DNA from: an uncultured Eubacteriales bacterium
Lineage (GTDB): Bacteria; Bacillota; Clostridia; Lachnospirales; Lachnospiraceae
Assembly (NCBI GenBank): GCA_900315015.1
Contig: OMXJ01000026.1
Span: 1-39,821 of the forward strand
Reading direction: 5' to 3'
Length of the DNA: 39,821 nt
Each line of letters starts with the position of its first letter. The first letter of the stretch is position 1. The position numbers were made by a program, and so were the translations under genes. The notes below the pieces were generated by a model. That model had not been told where the DNA came from and made no database searches. It was given only the letters and a program-made list of their open reading frames with translations. Below are positions 27,887 to 36,801 of this stretch, one piece after another.

Positions 27887-30384
27887 ATAGAGAAGAATTT
27901 AGGAGAATGACTCAGGAGAGAGTTTTATTTTTGGATGGTGCAACCGGCAGTAACCTTCAGATGAAGGGCATGCCGGCAGGAGTCTGTCCTGAGCTTTGGA
28001 TTGAAAAGCACGAAGATATACTTATAGACCTTCAGAGAGAGTTTATAAAGAACGGTACTGATATTGTGTATGCGCCTACCTTTACAGGAAATAGAATAAA
28101 GCTTGAGGAATATGGCATTGCTGATAGGCTTGTAGACCTTAATGTAAAGCTTGTCGGTCTTTCCAAAAAGGCCATTGAGCTTGAAGGAAAAGAAGGGAAG
28201 GTCTTCATTGCAGGTGATATTACTATGACAGGCAGACAGCTCGCACCTGTTGGTACTATGGATTTTGAAGAGCTTATTGATGTTTATAAGGAGCAGGTAA
28301 AGGTTCTTGCAGAGGCAGGTGTTGACCTTATTGTGGTTGAGACCATGATGAGCCTTCAGGAGTGCCGCGCAGCAGTTATTGCTGTTAAGGAGGTAAGCGA
28401 CCTTCCTGTTATGGTTACTCTTACCTATGCAGAGGATGGAAGAACTTTATTTGGTACTGATCCTGAAACTGCTACTGTTGTTCTAGCAGCTATGGGGGTT
28501 GATGCAGTTGGTCTAAATTGTTCAACCGGTCCTGATAAGATGGGCGAGCTTGTTCAGAAAATGCTCGATGTGACTGATATTCCTATAATTGTTAAGCCTA
28601 ATGCAGGTCTTCCAAAGATGGTAAATGGTGAAACTGTCTATGACATGGGACCTGAAGAATTTGCAGTTGAGACTGCAAAGCTTGTTGAAATGGGCGCTGG
28701 TATCTGCGGTGGATGCTGCGGAACAACCCCGGAGCATTTAAAGAAGCTTATTGATACCGTAAGGGAAAAGGATATCAAGGTAAGAGATAAGGTAAAAAAC
28801 AGAAAGACTCTTGGAGCAACGACGGTAAGAGCCGTTACGACAGAGCATAGAACGGTTTATATAAATGATAATGATCCTTTAATGGTAATCGGTGAGAGAA
28901 TTAATCCGACAGGAAAGAAGGCTCTGCAGGCAGAGCTTAGAGAAGGAAAGCTTGATATGGTGCTTGATTTTGCTGAGCAGCAGGAGAAGGATGGTGCAGC
29001 CCTTCTTGATATCAATGTCGGAATGAATGGCATTGATGAAAAGCAGATGATGCTAAAAGTTACTGAGAGCGTGCTTACAGTGTCAGATCTTCCTCTATGT
29101 ATTGATTCAAGCTATACCGATATCATTGAGGCGGCTCTTAGAAGATATCCGGGCAGAGCGCTCATCAATTCAATTTCGCTTGAAAAGGGAAAGGCTGAAA
29201 GACTGCTTCCGGTTGCTAAAAAGTACGGAGCAATGTTCATATTGCTTCCTGTTGGTGCAGAGGGGCTTCCTAAGGATCTTGCAGAGAAAAAGAGCATAAT
29301 AGATACCATTTATAACATGGCTCTTGAAAATTCTCTTACAGCTAGTGACATTGTTGTTGACGGACTTGTTGGTACAATCGGTGCAAATAGCAGGGCGGCT
29401 CTTGAGGTAATTGAGACCATAAATTATTGCCAGGAGAAGAAGCTTGCTACCATGTGCGGCTTATCTAATATTTCCTTTGGTCTTCCTGAAAGACAGTTCA
29501 TCAACTTTACCTTCCTTGCCATTGCAAGGGCTGCCGGACTTAACATGGCCATAGCTAATCCTTCTCAGGATCTTCTTATGAATACTGCGGCAGCAGCAGA
29601 CCTTCTTCTTAATAAGAATGAGGCTGATATAAGATACATTGAAAGAGCCCAGGAGCATCCATTAAATAGCATTGCTTTTGGCGCGGCTCCTGGCGCTAGC
29701 GCAGCTTCCGGAGCTAAAGAGGGCTCTGGTAGTGCAGAAAAGAGTGATGCAGATGATAATGGCTCGGAGGTTTTTAGGGCTGTTTTAAAGGGAAATAAGC
29801 GTACCATCTGCAATCTTGTTCAAAAGGAAATTGACGGGGGAGTTTCTCCTCAGGATATTTTAAATAAAGAGCTGATTCCTGCAATTAATGATGTAGGTGA
29901 TAAGTTCAATAAGAAGAAATATTTCCTTCCTCAGCTCATAGCTTCTGCTGAGGCCATGAAGGTAGGAATAAATTACATCAATCCTATGCTTAAGCAGGGT
30001 GAAAATACCGAGAAAAAGGGTGTTGTCGTTATCGCAACAGTTGAGGGCGACATTCATGACATAGGAAAGAATCTTGTAAGTCTCATGCTTGAAAATTACG
30101 GGTTCGAGGTGCATGATCTTGGCAAGGATGTAAAGTGTTCGGATATAATCGCCGCAGCTAAGGAATTTGATGCGGATATAATTGGTCTGTCTGCTCTTAT
30201 GACTACTACCATGCAGAAAATGAAGGATGTAGTAAAGGCTAGAAATGACGAGAAACTCAAGGCGAAAATAATGATAGGCGGGGCAGTTATTACTCAGAAT
30301 TATTGTGATGAAATAGGCGCTGATGGCTATTCTAAAGATGCTCAGGCAGCAGTTACGGTAGCAGAGGAGCTGATAAAAAAATAA
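27883..30384 (+). CDS. metH: Cobalamin-dependent methionine synthase lacking the reactivation domain
   Basis: 833 residues. Homocysteine domain (~1-300): LFLDGATGSNLQ, zinc ligands in VGLNCSTG and GGCCGTTPEH. Pterin domain (~330-600): MVIGERINPTGKKALQ, GAALLDINVGMNGIDE, CIDSSY. Then an Ala/Gly/Ser-rich linker (~601-627), a cap domain, and the B12 domain with D723-x-H725-x-x-G728. The C-terminal SAM-binding activation domain of E. coli MetH (about 1220 residues) is absent, as in many clostridia where it is a separate gene; none is seen here. GTG 27883 overlaps the upstream TGA, with SD AAGGAA about eight bases before. It methylates homocysteine to methionine from methyl-THF. Confidence 0.94.
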   Translation: MNREEFRRMTQERVLFLDGATGSNLQMKGMPAGVCPELWIEKHEDILIDLQREFIKNGTDIVYAPTFTGNRIKLEEYGIADRLVDLNVKLVGLSKKAIELEGKEGKVFIAGDITMTGRQLAPVGTMDFEELIDVYKEQVKVLAEAGVDLIVVETMMSLQECRAAVIAVKEVSDLPVMVTLTYAEDGRTLFGTDPETATVVLAAMGVDAVGLNCSTGPDKMGELVQKMLDVTDIPIIVKPNAGLPKMVNGETVYDMGPEEFAVETAKLVEMGAGICGGCCGTTPEHLKKLIDTVREKDIKVRDKVKNRKTLGATTVRAVTTEHRTVYINDNDPLMVIGERINPTGKKALQAELREGKLDMVLDFAEQQEKDGAALLDINVGMNGIDEKQMMLKVTESVLTVSDLPLCIDSSYTDIIEAALRRYPGRALINSISLEKGKAERLLPVAKKYGAMFILLPVGAEGLPKDLAEKKSIIDTIYNMALENSLTASDIVVDGLVGTIGANSRAALEVIETINYCQEKKLATMCGLSNISFGLPERQFINFTFLAIARAAGLNMAIANPSQDLLMNTAAAADLLLNKNEADIRYIERAQEHPLNSIAFGAAPGASAASGAKEGSGSAEKSDADDNGSEVFRAVLKGNKRTICNLVQKEIDGGVSPQDILNKELIPAINDVGDKFNKKKYFLPQLIASAEAMKVGINYINPMLKQGENTEKKGVVVIATVEGDIHDIGKNLVSLMLENYGFEVHDLGKDVKCSDIIAAAKEFDADIIGLSALMTTTMQKMKDVVKARNDEKLKAKIMIGGAVITQNYCDEIGADGYSKDAQAAVTVAEELIKK

Positions 30385-30531
30385 CTGTCAAAAGATAATA
30401 AAAACCATTTTATTTTAAATGGCTTTGTGTTAACATAGCTTTATAAGTGATTAAGGGGTTTTTATGCTTTTTTAGAGTGCAAAAAGGTGCCTTGACATTT
30501 TAAATCATAATCATATTTTAGGAGGAGAAAT

Positions 30532-33500
30532 ATGCATTCCACTGTTCTTTTTAACGATGGATGGAATTTCTCAAAGCAGCCTCTTGGCAAGAGCTTTGAA
30601 GAAATGCAGAAAAATGTATCGGAGTTTTCACCTGTAGAAATACCGCACGACTGGCTCATTTACAATACAAATGATCTTTATGAGACTTCAGTTGGCTGGT
30701 ACCGTAAAAATTTTACAGTAAAGCTTAATGAGGGCGAAAAGATCTTAATTGCCTTCGATGGTGTTTATATGGATTCTACACTGTTTGTTAATGGGAAGCA
30801 GGCAGGAGAGTGGAAGTACGGTTATTCACAGTTCAGATTTGATATTACAGAATTCTTAAATGATGGCGATAATGAGCTCATTTTAAGAGTAGTTCATCAG
30901 AGCCCTAATTCACGTTGGTATTCTGGTGCTGGTGTTTATAGAAATGTATGGCTTATTACAGAGCCGGCTGCTTATCTTGTTACAGATGGCGTATATATAT
31001 CTACTAAGTGCAGCGAAGAAGATAATACAAAGTGGACTGCTTATATAGATGCTGAAGTTTCCTTTGATAAGAAGATAGCTGCAGCCGATATAAAGAATTA
31101 TTCAGTAAGACAGTCGGTTCTTGTTGAAGGAGAGATGCTTGTATCATCTGGCATCAGCTCACCTCTTTCAAAGACAAGAATATTTAATTGTTATACTGGT
31201 CATGAGGATTATGTTTATGACACTTCAATTGAGCTTCCGGTCAAGGAGCCTATTGAGTGGGATATTGATAATCCATATCAGTATGATTTAAAGACCGAGC
31301 TCCTTTTAGGAGATAAGGTCGTTGATGAAATTGTTCAGAAGTTCGGCTTTAGGACAATTAAGTATGATACAGAAGAAGGTTTCTTACTTAATGGCAGAAA
31401 GGTGAAGCTACACGGAGTATGTCTCCACCACGATCTTGGAGCTCTTGGTTCAGCTTTCAACAAGGCAGCCATGAGAAGACAGATTGAAGTCATGAAGAAG
31501 ATGGGCGTTAATGCCATCAGAACCTCTCATAACATGCCAGCTCCAGGTCTTATGGAGCTCTGTGCAGAAATGGGTATATTGGTTGATTGCGAAGCCTTTG
31601 ATATGTGGGTTCGTCCAAAGACTGAATTTGACTATGCAAGATTCTTTAAGGCCTGGGCACGCCGCGATGTTGGCAGCTGGGTTAGAAATTTCCGCAACAA
31701 GCCTTGTGTCATCATGTGGAGCGTAGGTAATGAAATCTACGATACTCATGCTGATCCTGAGGCTGTTGATATTACTAAAAAGCTTTCAGAATATGTTTAT
31801 TCAAGTGATCCAAGACAGAATGCCCGCGTTACAATCGGTTCAAATTACATGCCTTGGGAGGGTGCACAAAAGTGTGCTGATGTTTATAAGCTTGCAGGCT
31901 ATAATTATGCAGAAAAGTATTACGAGCAGCATCACAAGGCTCATCCGGATTGGGTAATCTATGGTTCAGAGACAGCTTCAACTCTTCAGAGCCGTGGTAT
32001 TTATCATTTCCCTCTTTCACAGCAGATCCTTGCTGATGATGACGAACAGTGTTCATCACTCGGTAATTGTACAACAAGCTGGGGCTCAAAGAGCATACAG
32101 TATAATATAACAGCAGACAGAGATGCTCATTTCTGCTGCGGTCAGTTTATGTGGACCGGCTTTGACTATATCGGAGAGCCAACTCCTTATCAGACAAAGA
32201 ACAGTTATTTTGGTGCAGTTGATACTGCAGGTTTCCCTAAGGATGCCTTCTATCAGTATGCAGCTGAGTGGACAAGCTATAAGAAGAGCCCTATGGTTCA
32301 TATTTATCCATTCTGGAACTTCAATCCTGGTCAGATGATCGATGTGAATGTTGTTTCAAATGCGCCAAAGATCGAGCTTTTCTTCAATGGTAAGTCACTT
32401 GGAACCTATGATTTTGATCATGAGCATGGCACAGACCTTGTTGCAAAGTGGCAGCTTCCTTACGAGGAGGGTGAGCTCATTGCTAAGGCTTATGATGAAA
32501 ACGGCGATGTAATTGCTACAGATAGAGAAGCAAGCTTTTTAGATGCTGAAAATATCGTTGTAGATTTCAATAAAGAGACCTTAAAGGCAGACGGAGAGGA
32601 TATCATCTTTGCTGAGATTTCGATGACAGATAAGAATGGTAATCCTGTTGCAGATGCTAATAATAGAGTAGATGTTTCAGTTACCGGCGCTGCAAGACTT
32701 GTTGGTCTTGATAATGGTGACAGTACAGACTTTGATCAGTACAAGGGCACAAGCCGCAGACTTTTCTCAGGAAAGCTTCTTGCCATGATCAAGGCTACCG
32801 ATAAGACAGGAGACATCGAGCTTACTATTTCTTCAGAAGGACTTAAGAGTTATACTAAGGTGCTTAAGGCTGTAGAGGCAGAGGAGGTCTTAAATCCATC
32901 ACTAGAACGTATGACCTTCATGAAGAATGAAGAAGTAGCGCATGATAAGGATATCCCTGTTAGAGAAATCCTTATAAAGCCTGTAGATGTTGATAAGGTT
33001 ACAGTAGATAGCTATAAGATGACAAAGGATAAGCCATATATTGATTTAGCTCTTTCACTTTGTCCTGCAAATGCTACCTATACTGAACTTGTCTATAGAC
33101 TTACAACAGAGGCCGGAATAGATTCAAATATTGCTGAAATTGAAGAACTTGGTAGCGAGAATTTAGGTGACGGCGAGTTTAAGAGAATAAGAGTTAAGGC
33201 TCTTGGTGATGGAACTGTTATGTTCAGAGCTATGTGCAAGAACGGTACAGATAAGATCCATATCATTTCAGTTGTTACAATAAAGATAGATGGAATTGGA
33301 GCAGCAACTCTTGATCCTTATGAGTTTATTGCAGGTGGTCTTTACAGCAAATCTGCAGGAGATATCCAGACAGGAATTCAGAGAGGCTTTGCTATCTGCG
33401 GAAAGGAAATGAGCGATCCTACCTATGCAGGCTTTGAGAATGTTGACTTTGGTGATTACGGCAGTGATGAGATCACAGTTCCTTTCTATGCTATAGATAA

Positions 33501-34080
33501 TCAGGCTTATAAGATTAATCTCTGGCTCGGTGAGCCAAATAAGGAGGGAAGTGAGCTTCTTTATGAGATGGTATTTAATAAGCCTCAGATCTGGCAGACT
33601 TACCAGGAGGAGACTTTCAAGCTTAAGAAGCGTATCCGCGGCATTAAGTCAATCTACTTTGAGTCAAAGCAGAGCATCCATATTAAGGGCTTTATCTTCA
33701 AGAAGTATGATAAGACCTTCGAGAAGATCTATGCGCTTGAGAATAATCAGATCTATGGAGATACCTTTACAGTTACTCCTGATGAGATTACCGGTATCGG
33801 TAACAACGTATCACTTATTTTCAAAGGCTTCCATTTCGGTATTAAGGGAATGACAAAGCTTATTATCTGTGGACATTCACCTATTGATAAGAATACCATC
33901 CATGTTAGATTTACAACTAAGGATGGAGATATAGATCAGCTCTGTGAGTTTACTAAGAGTGATGGATATACCGAGAGAATCTTTACTCTTGATGAGGTAA
34001 ATGGTGATGCTGATGTAACCTTTGTATTCCTTCCGGGCTGCAACTTCGACTTTAGATACTTTAGATTTGTACAGGACTAA
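30532..34080 (+). CDS. Glycoside hydrolase family 2 protein, beta-galactosidase-like
   Basis: 1182 residues, no signal peptide, so cytosolic. GH2 jelly roll (~10-170): FNDGWNFSKQP, PHDWLIYNT, VGWYRKNF, RWYSGAGVYRNVWL. Immunoglobulin-like domain, then a TIM barrel (~270-560) with GVCLHHDLGALGSAFN, NAIRTSHN, acid/base Glu401 in WSVGNEIYD and nucleophile Glu480 in IYGSETAST. After ~600 come DUF4982-like (NAPKIELFFNGKSLGTY), Ig-like (VDFNKETLKADGEDIIFAEI) and C-terminal CBM-like beta domains. The architecture fits long Firmicute beta-galactosidases; beta-galacturonidase or other GH2 specificities remain possible. SD AGGAGGAG precedes ATG. It is monocistronic, ending at a strong terminator after a repeat tract. 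Confidence 0.9.
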   Translation: MHSTVLFNDGWNFSKQPLGKSFEEMQKNVSEFSPVEIPHDWLIYNTNDLYETSVGWYRKNFTVKLNEGEKILIAFDGVYMDSTLFVNGKQAGEWKYGYSQFRFDITEFLNDGDNELILRVVHQSPNSRWYSGAGVYRNVWLITEPAAYLVTDGVYISTKCSEEDNTKWTAYIDAEVSFDKKIAAADIKNYSVRQSVLVEGEMLVSSGISSPLSKTRIFNCYTGHEDYVYDTSIELPVKEPIEWDIDNPYQYDLKTELLLGDKVVDEIVQKFGFRTIKYDTEEGFLLNGRKVKLHGVCLHHDLGALGSAFNKAAMRRQIEVMKKMGVNAIRTSHNMPAPGLMELCAEMGILVDCEAFDMWVRPKTEFDYARFFKAWARRDVGSWVRNFRNKPCVIMWSVGNEIYDTHADPEAVDITKKLSEYVYSSDPRQNARVTIGSNYMPWEGAQKCADVYKLAGYNYAEKYYEQHHKAHPDWVIYGSETASTLQSRGIYHFPLSQQILADDDEQCSSLGNCTTSWGSKSIQYNITADRDAHFCCGQFMWTGFDYIGEPTPYQTKNSYFGAVDTAGFPKDAFYQYAAEWTSYKKSPMVHIYPFWNFNPGQMIDVNVVSNAPKIELFFNGKSLGTYDFDHEHGTDLVAKWQLPYEEGELIAKAYDENGDVIATDREASFLDAENIVVDFNKETLKADGEDIIFAEISMTDKNGNPVADANNRVDVSVTGAARLVGLDNGDSTDFDQYKGTSRRLFSGKLLAMIKATDKTGDIELTISSEGLKSYTKVLKAVEAEEVLNPSLERMTFMKNEEVAHDKDIPVREILIKPVDVDKVTVDSYKMTKDKPYIDLALSLCPANATYTELVYRLTTEAGIDSNIAEIEELGSENLGDGEFKRIRVKALGDGTVMFRAMCKNGTDKIHIISVVTIKIDGIGAATLDPYEFIAGGLYSKSAGDIQTGIQRGFAICGKEMSDPTYAGFENVDFGDYGSDEITVPFYAIDNQAYKINLWLGEPNKEGSELLYEMVFNKPQIWQTYQEETFKLKKRIRGIKSIYFESKQSIHIKGFIFKKYDKTFEKIYALENNQIYGDTFTVTPDEITGIGNNVSLIFKGFHFGIKGMTKLIICGHSPIDKNTIHVRFTTKDGDIDQLCEFTKSDGYTERIFTLDEVNGDADVTFVFLPGCNFDFRYFRFVQD

Positions 34081-34099
34081 AGAGCAGTTGATTTAATAT

Positions 34100-34215
34100 T
34101 AGTAATAACAATAGCGGCATTAATAATTGTAGTAATAATAGTAGCAGTAATAATTGTAGTATTAATAGTAGCAGTAATAATTGTAGTATTAATAGCAGCA
34201 GTAATAATAATAGTA
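34100..34215 (+). repeat. 27-bp tandem repeat, about four units, in the 3' UTR of the GH2 gene
   Basis: Units of the form AGTAATAATTGTAGTATTAA plus TAGTAGC, the last ones nearly identical. Made almost only of A, T and G on this strand. The period is a multiple of three and is free of stops in the frame of the preceding gene. Confidence 0.8.
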
Positions 34216-34219
34216 AATA

Positions 34220-34259
34220 AAGGGCCTTCGCGGAAATTAAAGACCGCGAAGGCCTTTTT
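34220..34259 (+). terminator. Strong terminator after the GH2 gene
   Basis: GGCCTTCGCGG pairs with CCGCGAAGGCC around AAATTAAAGA, followed by TTTTT and flanked by A on the left, so it could work in both directions. Confidence 0.95.
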
Positions 34260-34301
34260 GTGCCCTTCTATTTGGGTATATCTATATACGTAAATACTTG
34301 C

Positions 34302-34527
34302 GTATACATTTGAGTATTTATTTAAGTATACATTGAGCATATATTGCATGTCTGCCGGCATATGTTTAAAAAAATCTCTAAATGTTGTATACACGAATAA
34401 TGTACAAAATGAATTGAATAATATTCATTTTATTTGTGCATAATGCGCTAAATATGCATTACAATTTTATTCTTATGCGAATATTTAAAAAATAGTGCTT
34501 GACATAGTAATCAACATTGTATACAAT
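34302..34527 (+). promoter_or_regulatory. Promoter and GTATAC operator array of the Re-citrate-synthase-like gene
   Basis: TTGACA (34499-34504), 17 bp, TACAAT (34522-34527). The -10 lies within a perfect palindrome, ATTGTATACAAT (34516-34527). GTATAC also occurs at 34302-34307, 34326-34331 and 34387-34392, the last within TTGTATACAC. TTGTATACAA fits the T-n-G-T-n3-A-C-n-A operator type of FadR-family GntR regulators, and such a regulator is encoded 1.5 kb downstream. The remainder of 34260-34597 is AT-rich with no gene. Confidence 0.6.
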
Positions 34528-34597
34528 AATACATGTGTTATTTTTTATAATATGCATTTACATATTAAATATTTATGGCTATAATCGGAGGCTAAAA

Positions 34598-36016
34598 ATG
34601 GAAGAACGCAAGGTTTATTTAAACACTCATACTAATCTTCTTCAGCTTGAAGAACCAATCTATAAGCTTGTTGATGTAACAGAACCAAACTGCTACCGCA
34701 ACCTTTATCCGCAGCATGAAATCCCAAGAATTGCATTCAATGACAGGGTAGTTCCACACAATATGCCGGATAATATCTGGATTACTGATACAACCTTCCG
34801 CGATGGTCAGCAGTCAAGGGCTCCATATACAGTAGAACAGATTGTTACAATTTTCGATTACCTCCATAGACTTGGCGGTGAAAAGGGCCTTATTCGTCAG
34901 AGTGAGTTCTTCCTTTATAGCAAAAAGGACAGAGAAGCAGTAGAAAAGTGCCTTGAAAGAGGCTATGAATTCCCGGAGGTTACCTCTTGGATCCGCGCCA
35001 ATAAGAAAGATTTCCAGCTAGTTAAGGATATGGGCCTTAAGGAGACAGGTGTACTTGTTTCATGTTCGGATTACCATATTTTCTATAAAATGAAGATGAC
35101 CCGTGCCGAGGCAATGCAGCATTATCTCGGTATTGTAAGAGATTGTCTTGAAATCGGCGTTGCAGTAAGATGCCATCTTGAAGACATCACCAGAGCTGAT
35201 GTTTATGGCTTTGTTGTTCCTCTTTGCGCAGAGCTCATGAAGCTCTCGAGAGAGTATAATATTCCGGTTAAGATCCGTGCTTGCGATACCATGGGATACG
35301 GCGTTAATTTCTCAGGTGCAGTAGTACCTCGTTCAGTTCAGGGAATTATTTATGCCCTCATTTCAAATGCAGGTGTTCCATCAGAATATCTTGAGTGGCA
35401 TGGTCATAATGATTTTTATAAGGCTGTTGTTAATTCAACTACAGCATGGCTTTACGGTGCATGCGGCGTAAACTGTTCATTATTCGGCATCGGAGAGCGT
35501 ACAGGAAATACTCCTCTTGAGGCCATGGTATTTGAATATGCTCAGCTTAAGGGCACTCTTGATGGAATGGATACTACTGTCATTACAGAGCTTGCTGAAT
35601 ATTATAAGAAGGAAATTCATTATAAGATCCCTCATCGCACTCCTTTTGTAGGAAAGAATTTCAATGTTACAAGAGCAGGTGTGCATGCTGATGGTCTTAT
35701 AAAGAATCAGGAAATATATAATATTTTCGATACGGAGAGATTCCTTAACAGACCACCTCTTGTATCTGTTTCAAATACTTCAGGTCTTGCAGGAATAGCA
35801 TACTGGATAGATACCTTCTATCATTTAAATGGTGATAAGAAGATGGATAAAAATGATCCTATGGTTATTTATCTCAAGGACGAAATCGACAGGGAGTATG
35901 CAGATGGAAGAGTTACAGTCATGACAGATGCAGAGCTTGTAAGCCTTATAAATGAGGCGAAGAAAAAATTTAATGTGGATTTACCTGATGTAGTTGTTGA
36001 AACTGACCACGATTAA
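34598..36016 (+). CDS. HMGL/LeuA-family acyltransferase, probable Re-citrate synthase
   Basis: 472 residues. WITDTTFRDGQQSRAPYTVEQ is the divalent-metal and acyl-CoA barrel start of the isopropylmalate/homocitrate synthase family. GEKGLIRQSEFFLYSKKDREAVEKC, VRCHLEDITRADVYGF, ACDTMGYG, WHGHNDFYKA with the metal His pair, and GIGERTGNTPLEAM follow. The SEFFLYS-x-KDREAV pattern and the lack of a LeuA regulatory domain resemble the Re-face citrate synthases of C. kluyveri type, which make citrate from acetyl-CoA and oxaloacetate for glutamate synthesis. Start ATG 34598 has SD CGGAGG; the earlier ATG 34517 sits inside the promoter. The exact substrate is inferred; homocitrate or methylcitrate synthesis is possible. 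Confidence 0.75.
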   Translation: MEERKVYLNTHTNLLQLEEPIYKLVDVTEPNCYRNLYPQHEIPRIAFNDRVVPHNMPDNIWITDTTFRDGQQSRAPYTVEQIVTIFDYLHRLGGEKGLIRQSEFFLYSKKDREAVEKCLERGYEFPEVTSWIRANKKDFQLVKDMGLKETGVLVSCSDYHIFYKMKMTRAEAMQHYLGIVRDCLEIGVAVRCHLEDITRADVYGFVVPLCAELMKLSREYNIPVKIRACDTMGYGVNFSGAVVPRSVQGIIYALISNAGVPSEYLEWHGHNDFYKAVVNSTTAWLYGACGVNCSLFGIGERTGNTPLEAMVFEYAQLKGTLDGMDTTVITELAEYYKKEIHYKIPHRTPFVGKNFNVTRAGVHADGLIKNQEIYNIFDTERFLNRPPLVSVSNTSGLAGIAYWIDTFYHLNGDKKMDKNDPMVIYLKDEIDREYADGRVTVMTDAELVSLINEAKKKFNVDLPDVVVETDHD

Positions 36017-36037
36017 TGATATAATAATAAAGAGGCG

Positions 36038-36069
36038 CAATGTTTGCACTTATATTGGTGCAAACATTG
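36038..36069 (+). promoter_or_regulatory. Perfect 12-bp inverted repeat between the synthase gene and gntR
   Basis: CAATGTTTGCAC, eight bases, GTGCAAACATTG. It is followed by TTTGATTATTA, so it may be a weak terminator of the synthase gene or an operator upstream of gntR. No clear promoter is seen for gntR alone. Confidence 0.6.
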
Positions 36070-36096
36070 TTTGATTATTAAAAGGAAGAAGAAAAT

Positions 36097-36780
36097 ATGG
36101 CTGAAGAGGTTGCAAAGGAAGTGACAGATAAGTACTCGCTTAGAGGCAGAGTATATAGTTCTATAAGAGAATCCATTCTTTCCGGCAAGTATCCAAAGGG
36201 AGAAGAGCTCAAGGAGATTGCTATCGGAAAGGAGCTAGGAGTTTCAAGAACGCCGGTTCGTGAAGCACTAAGGCAGCTTGAGTTAGAGGGGCTTGTTAAT
36301 ATAATACCAAATAAGGGGGCTTATGTTACAGGAATTACTCTTAAGGATGTAAAGGATATTTATGCTATCCGTTCTTATCTTGAAGGTCTTGCTGCAAGGT
36401 GGGCCTGTGAATATATCAGCAAAGAACAGATAGAGGCGCTTGAGGAAAATATTTATCTTGCCCAGTTCCATGCAGAAAAGCATCATGCTGAGCAGGTAGT
36501 AGAGCTTGATAATAAGTTCCATCATACAATTTATACTGCGTCTAATTCAAAGATGCTTGAGCATATTCTTATAGAATATCACCAGTATGTCAAAAGAGTG
36601 CGCGAGGTTACTCTTGCAGATACTGAAAGAGCTATGAAATCCAATGATGAGCATAAAGCCATCTTAGAGGCAATCAAGAATAAGGATACGGATCTTGCTG
36701 AAAAGCTTGCCCATACTCATGTTGAAAATTCTCTTTCAAACATTGAAAGAATTGGAACCGAAAAAATCGGTTTTAACTGA
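36097..36780 (+). CDS. GntR family regulator, FadR/FCD subgroup
   Basis: 227 residues. Winged helix (~10-75): YSSIRESILSGKYPKGEELKEI, LGVSRTPVREALRQLELEGLVNII. FCD ligand domain (~85-215) with YAIRSYLEGLAARWA, the metal-binding type residues in LDNKFHHTIYTASNS, DEHKAILEAIKNKD and HTHVENS. Such regulators bind organic acids through a bound metal. It follows the Re-citrate-synthase-like gene, whose promoter has GTATAC sites of the FadR type, so it is a likely regulator of that gene, responding perhaps to citrate or a related acid (inference). ABC-F begins 21 bp downstream. Confidence 0.9.
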   Translation: MAEEVAKEVTDKYSLRGRVYSSIRESILSGKYPKGEELKEIAIGKELGVSRTPVREALRQLELEGLVNIIPNKGAYVTGITLKDVKDIYAIRSYLEGLAARWACEYISKEQIEALEENIYLAQFHAEKHHAEQVVELDNKFHHTIYTASNSKMLEHILIEYHQYVKRVREVTLADTERAMKSNDEHKAILEAIKNKDTDLAEKLAHTHVENSLSNIERIGTEKIGFN

Positions 36781-36801
36781 AAATTAAAGGAATGATGATT
36801 T

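Noticed and set aside
30491-30518. TTGACA-N16-TATTTT as the promoter of the GH2 gene
   Set aside because: Transcription would begin within the SD of the gene, leaving no usable ribosome binding site; the real promoter is not identified.
34077-34394. Minus-strand ORF of 105 residues with TIITATINT repeats
   Set aside because: It arises from the 27-bp repeat, crosses a strong terminator, and has no SD or family likeness.
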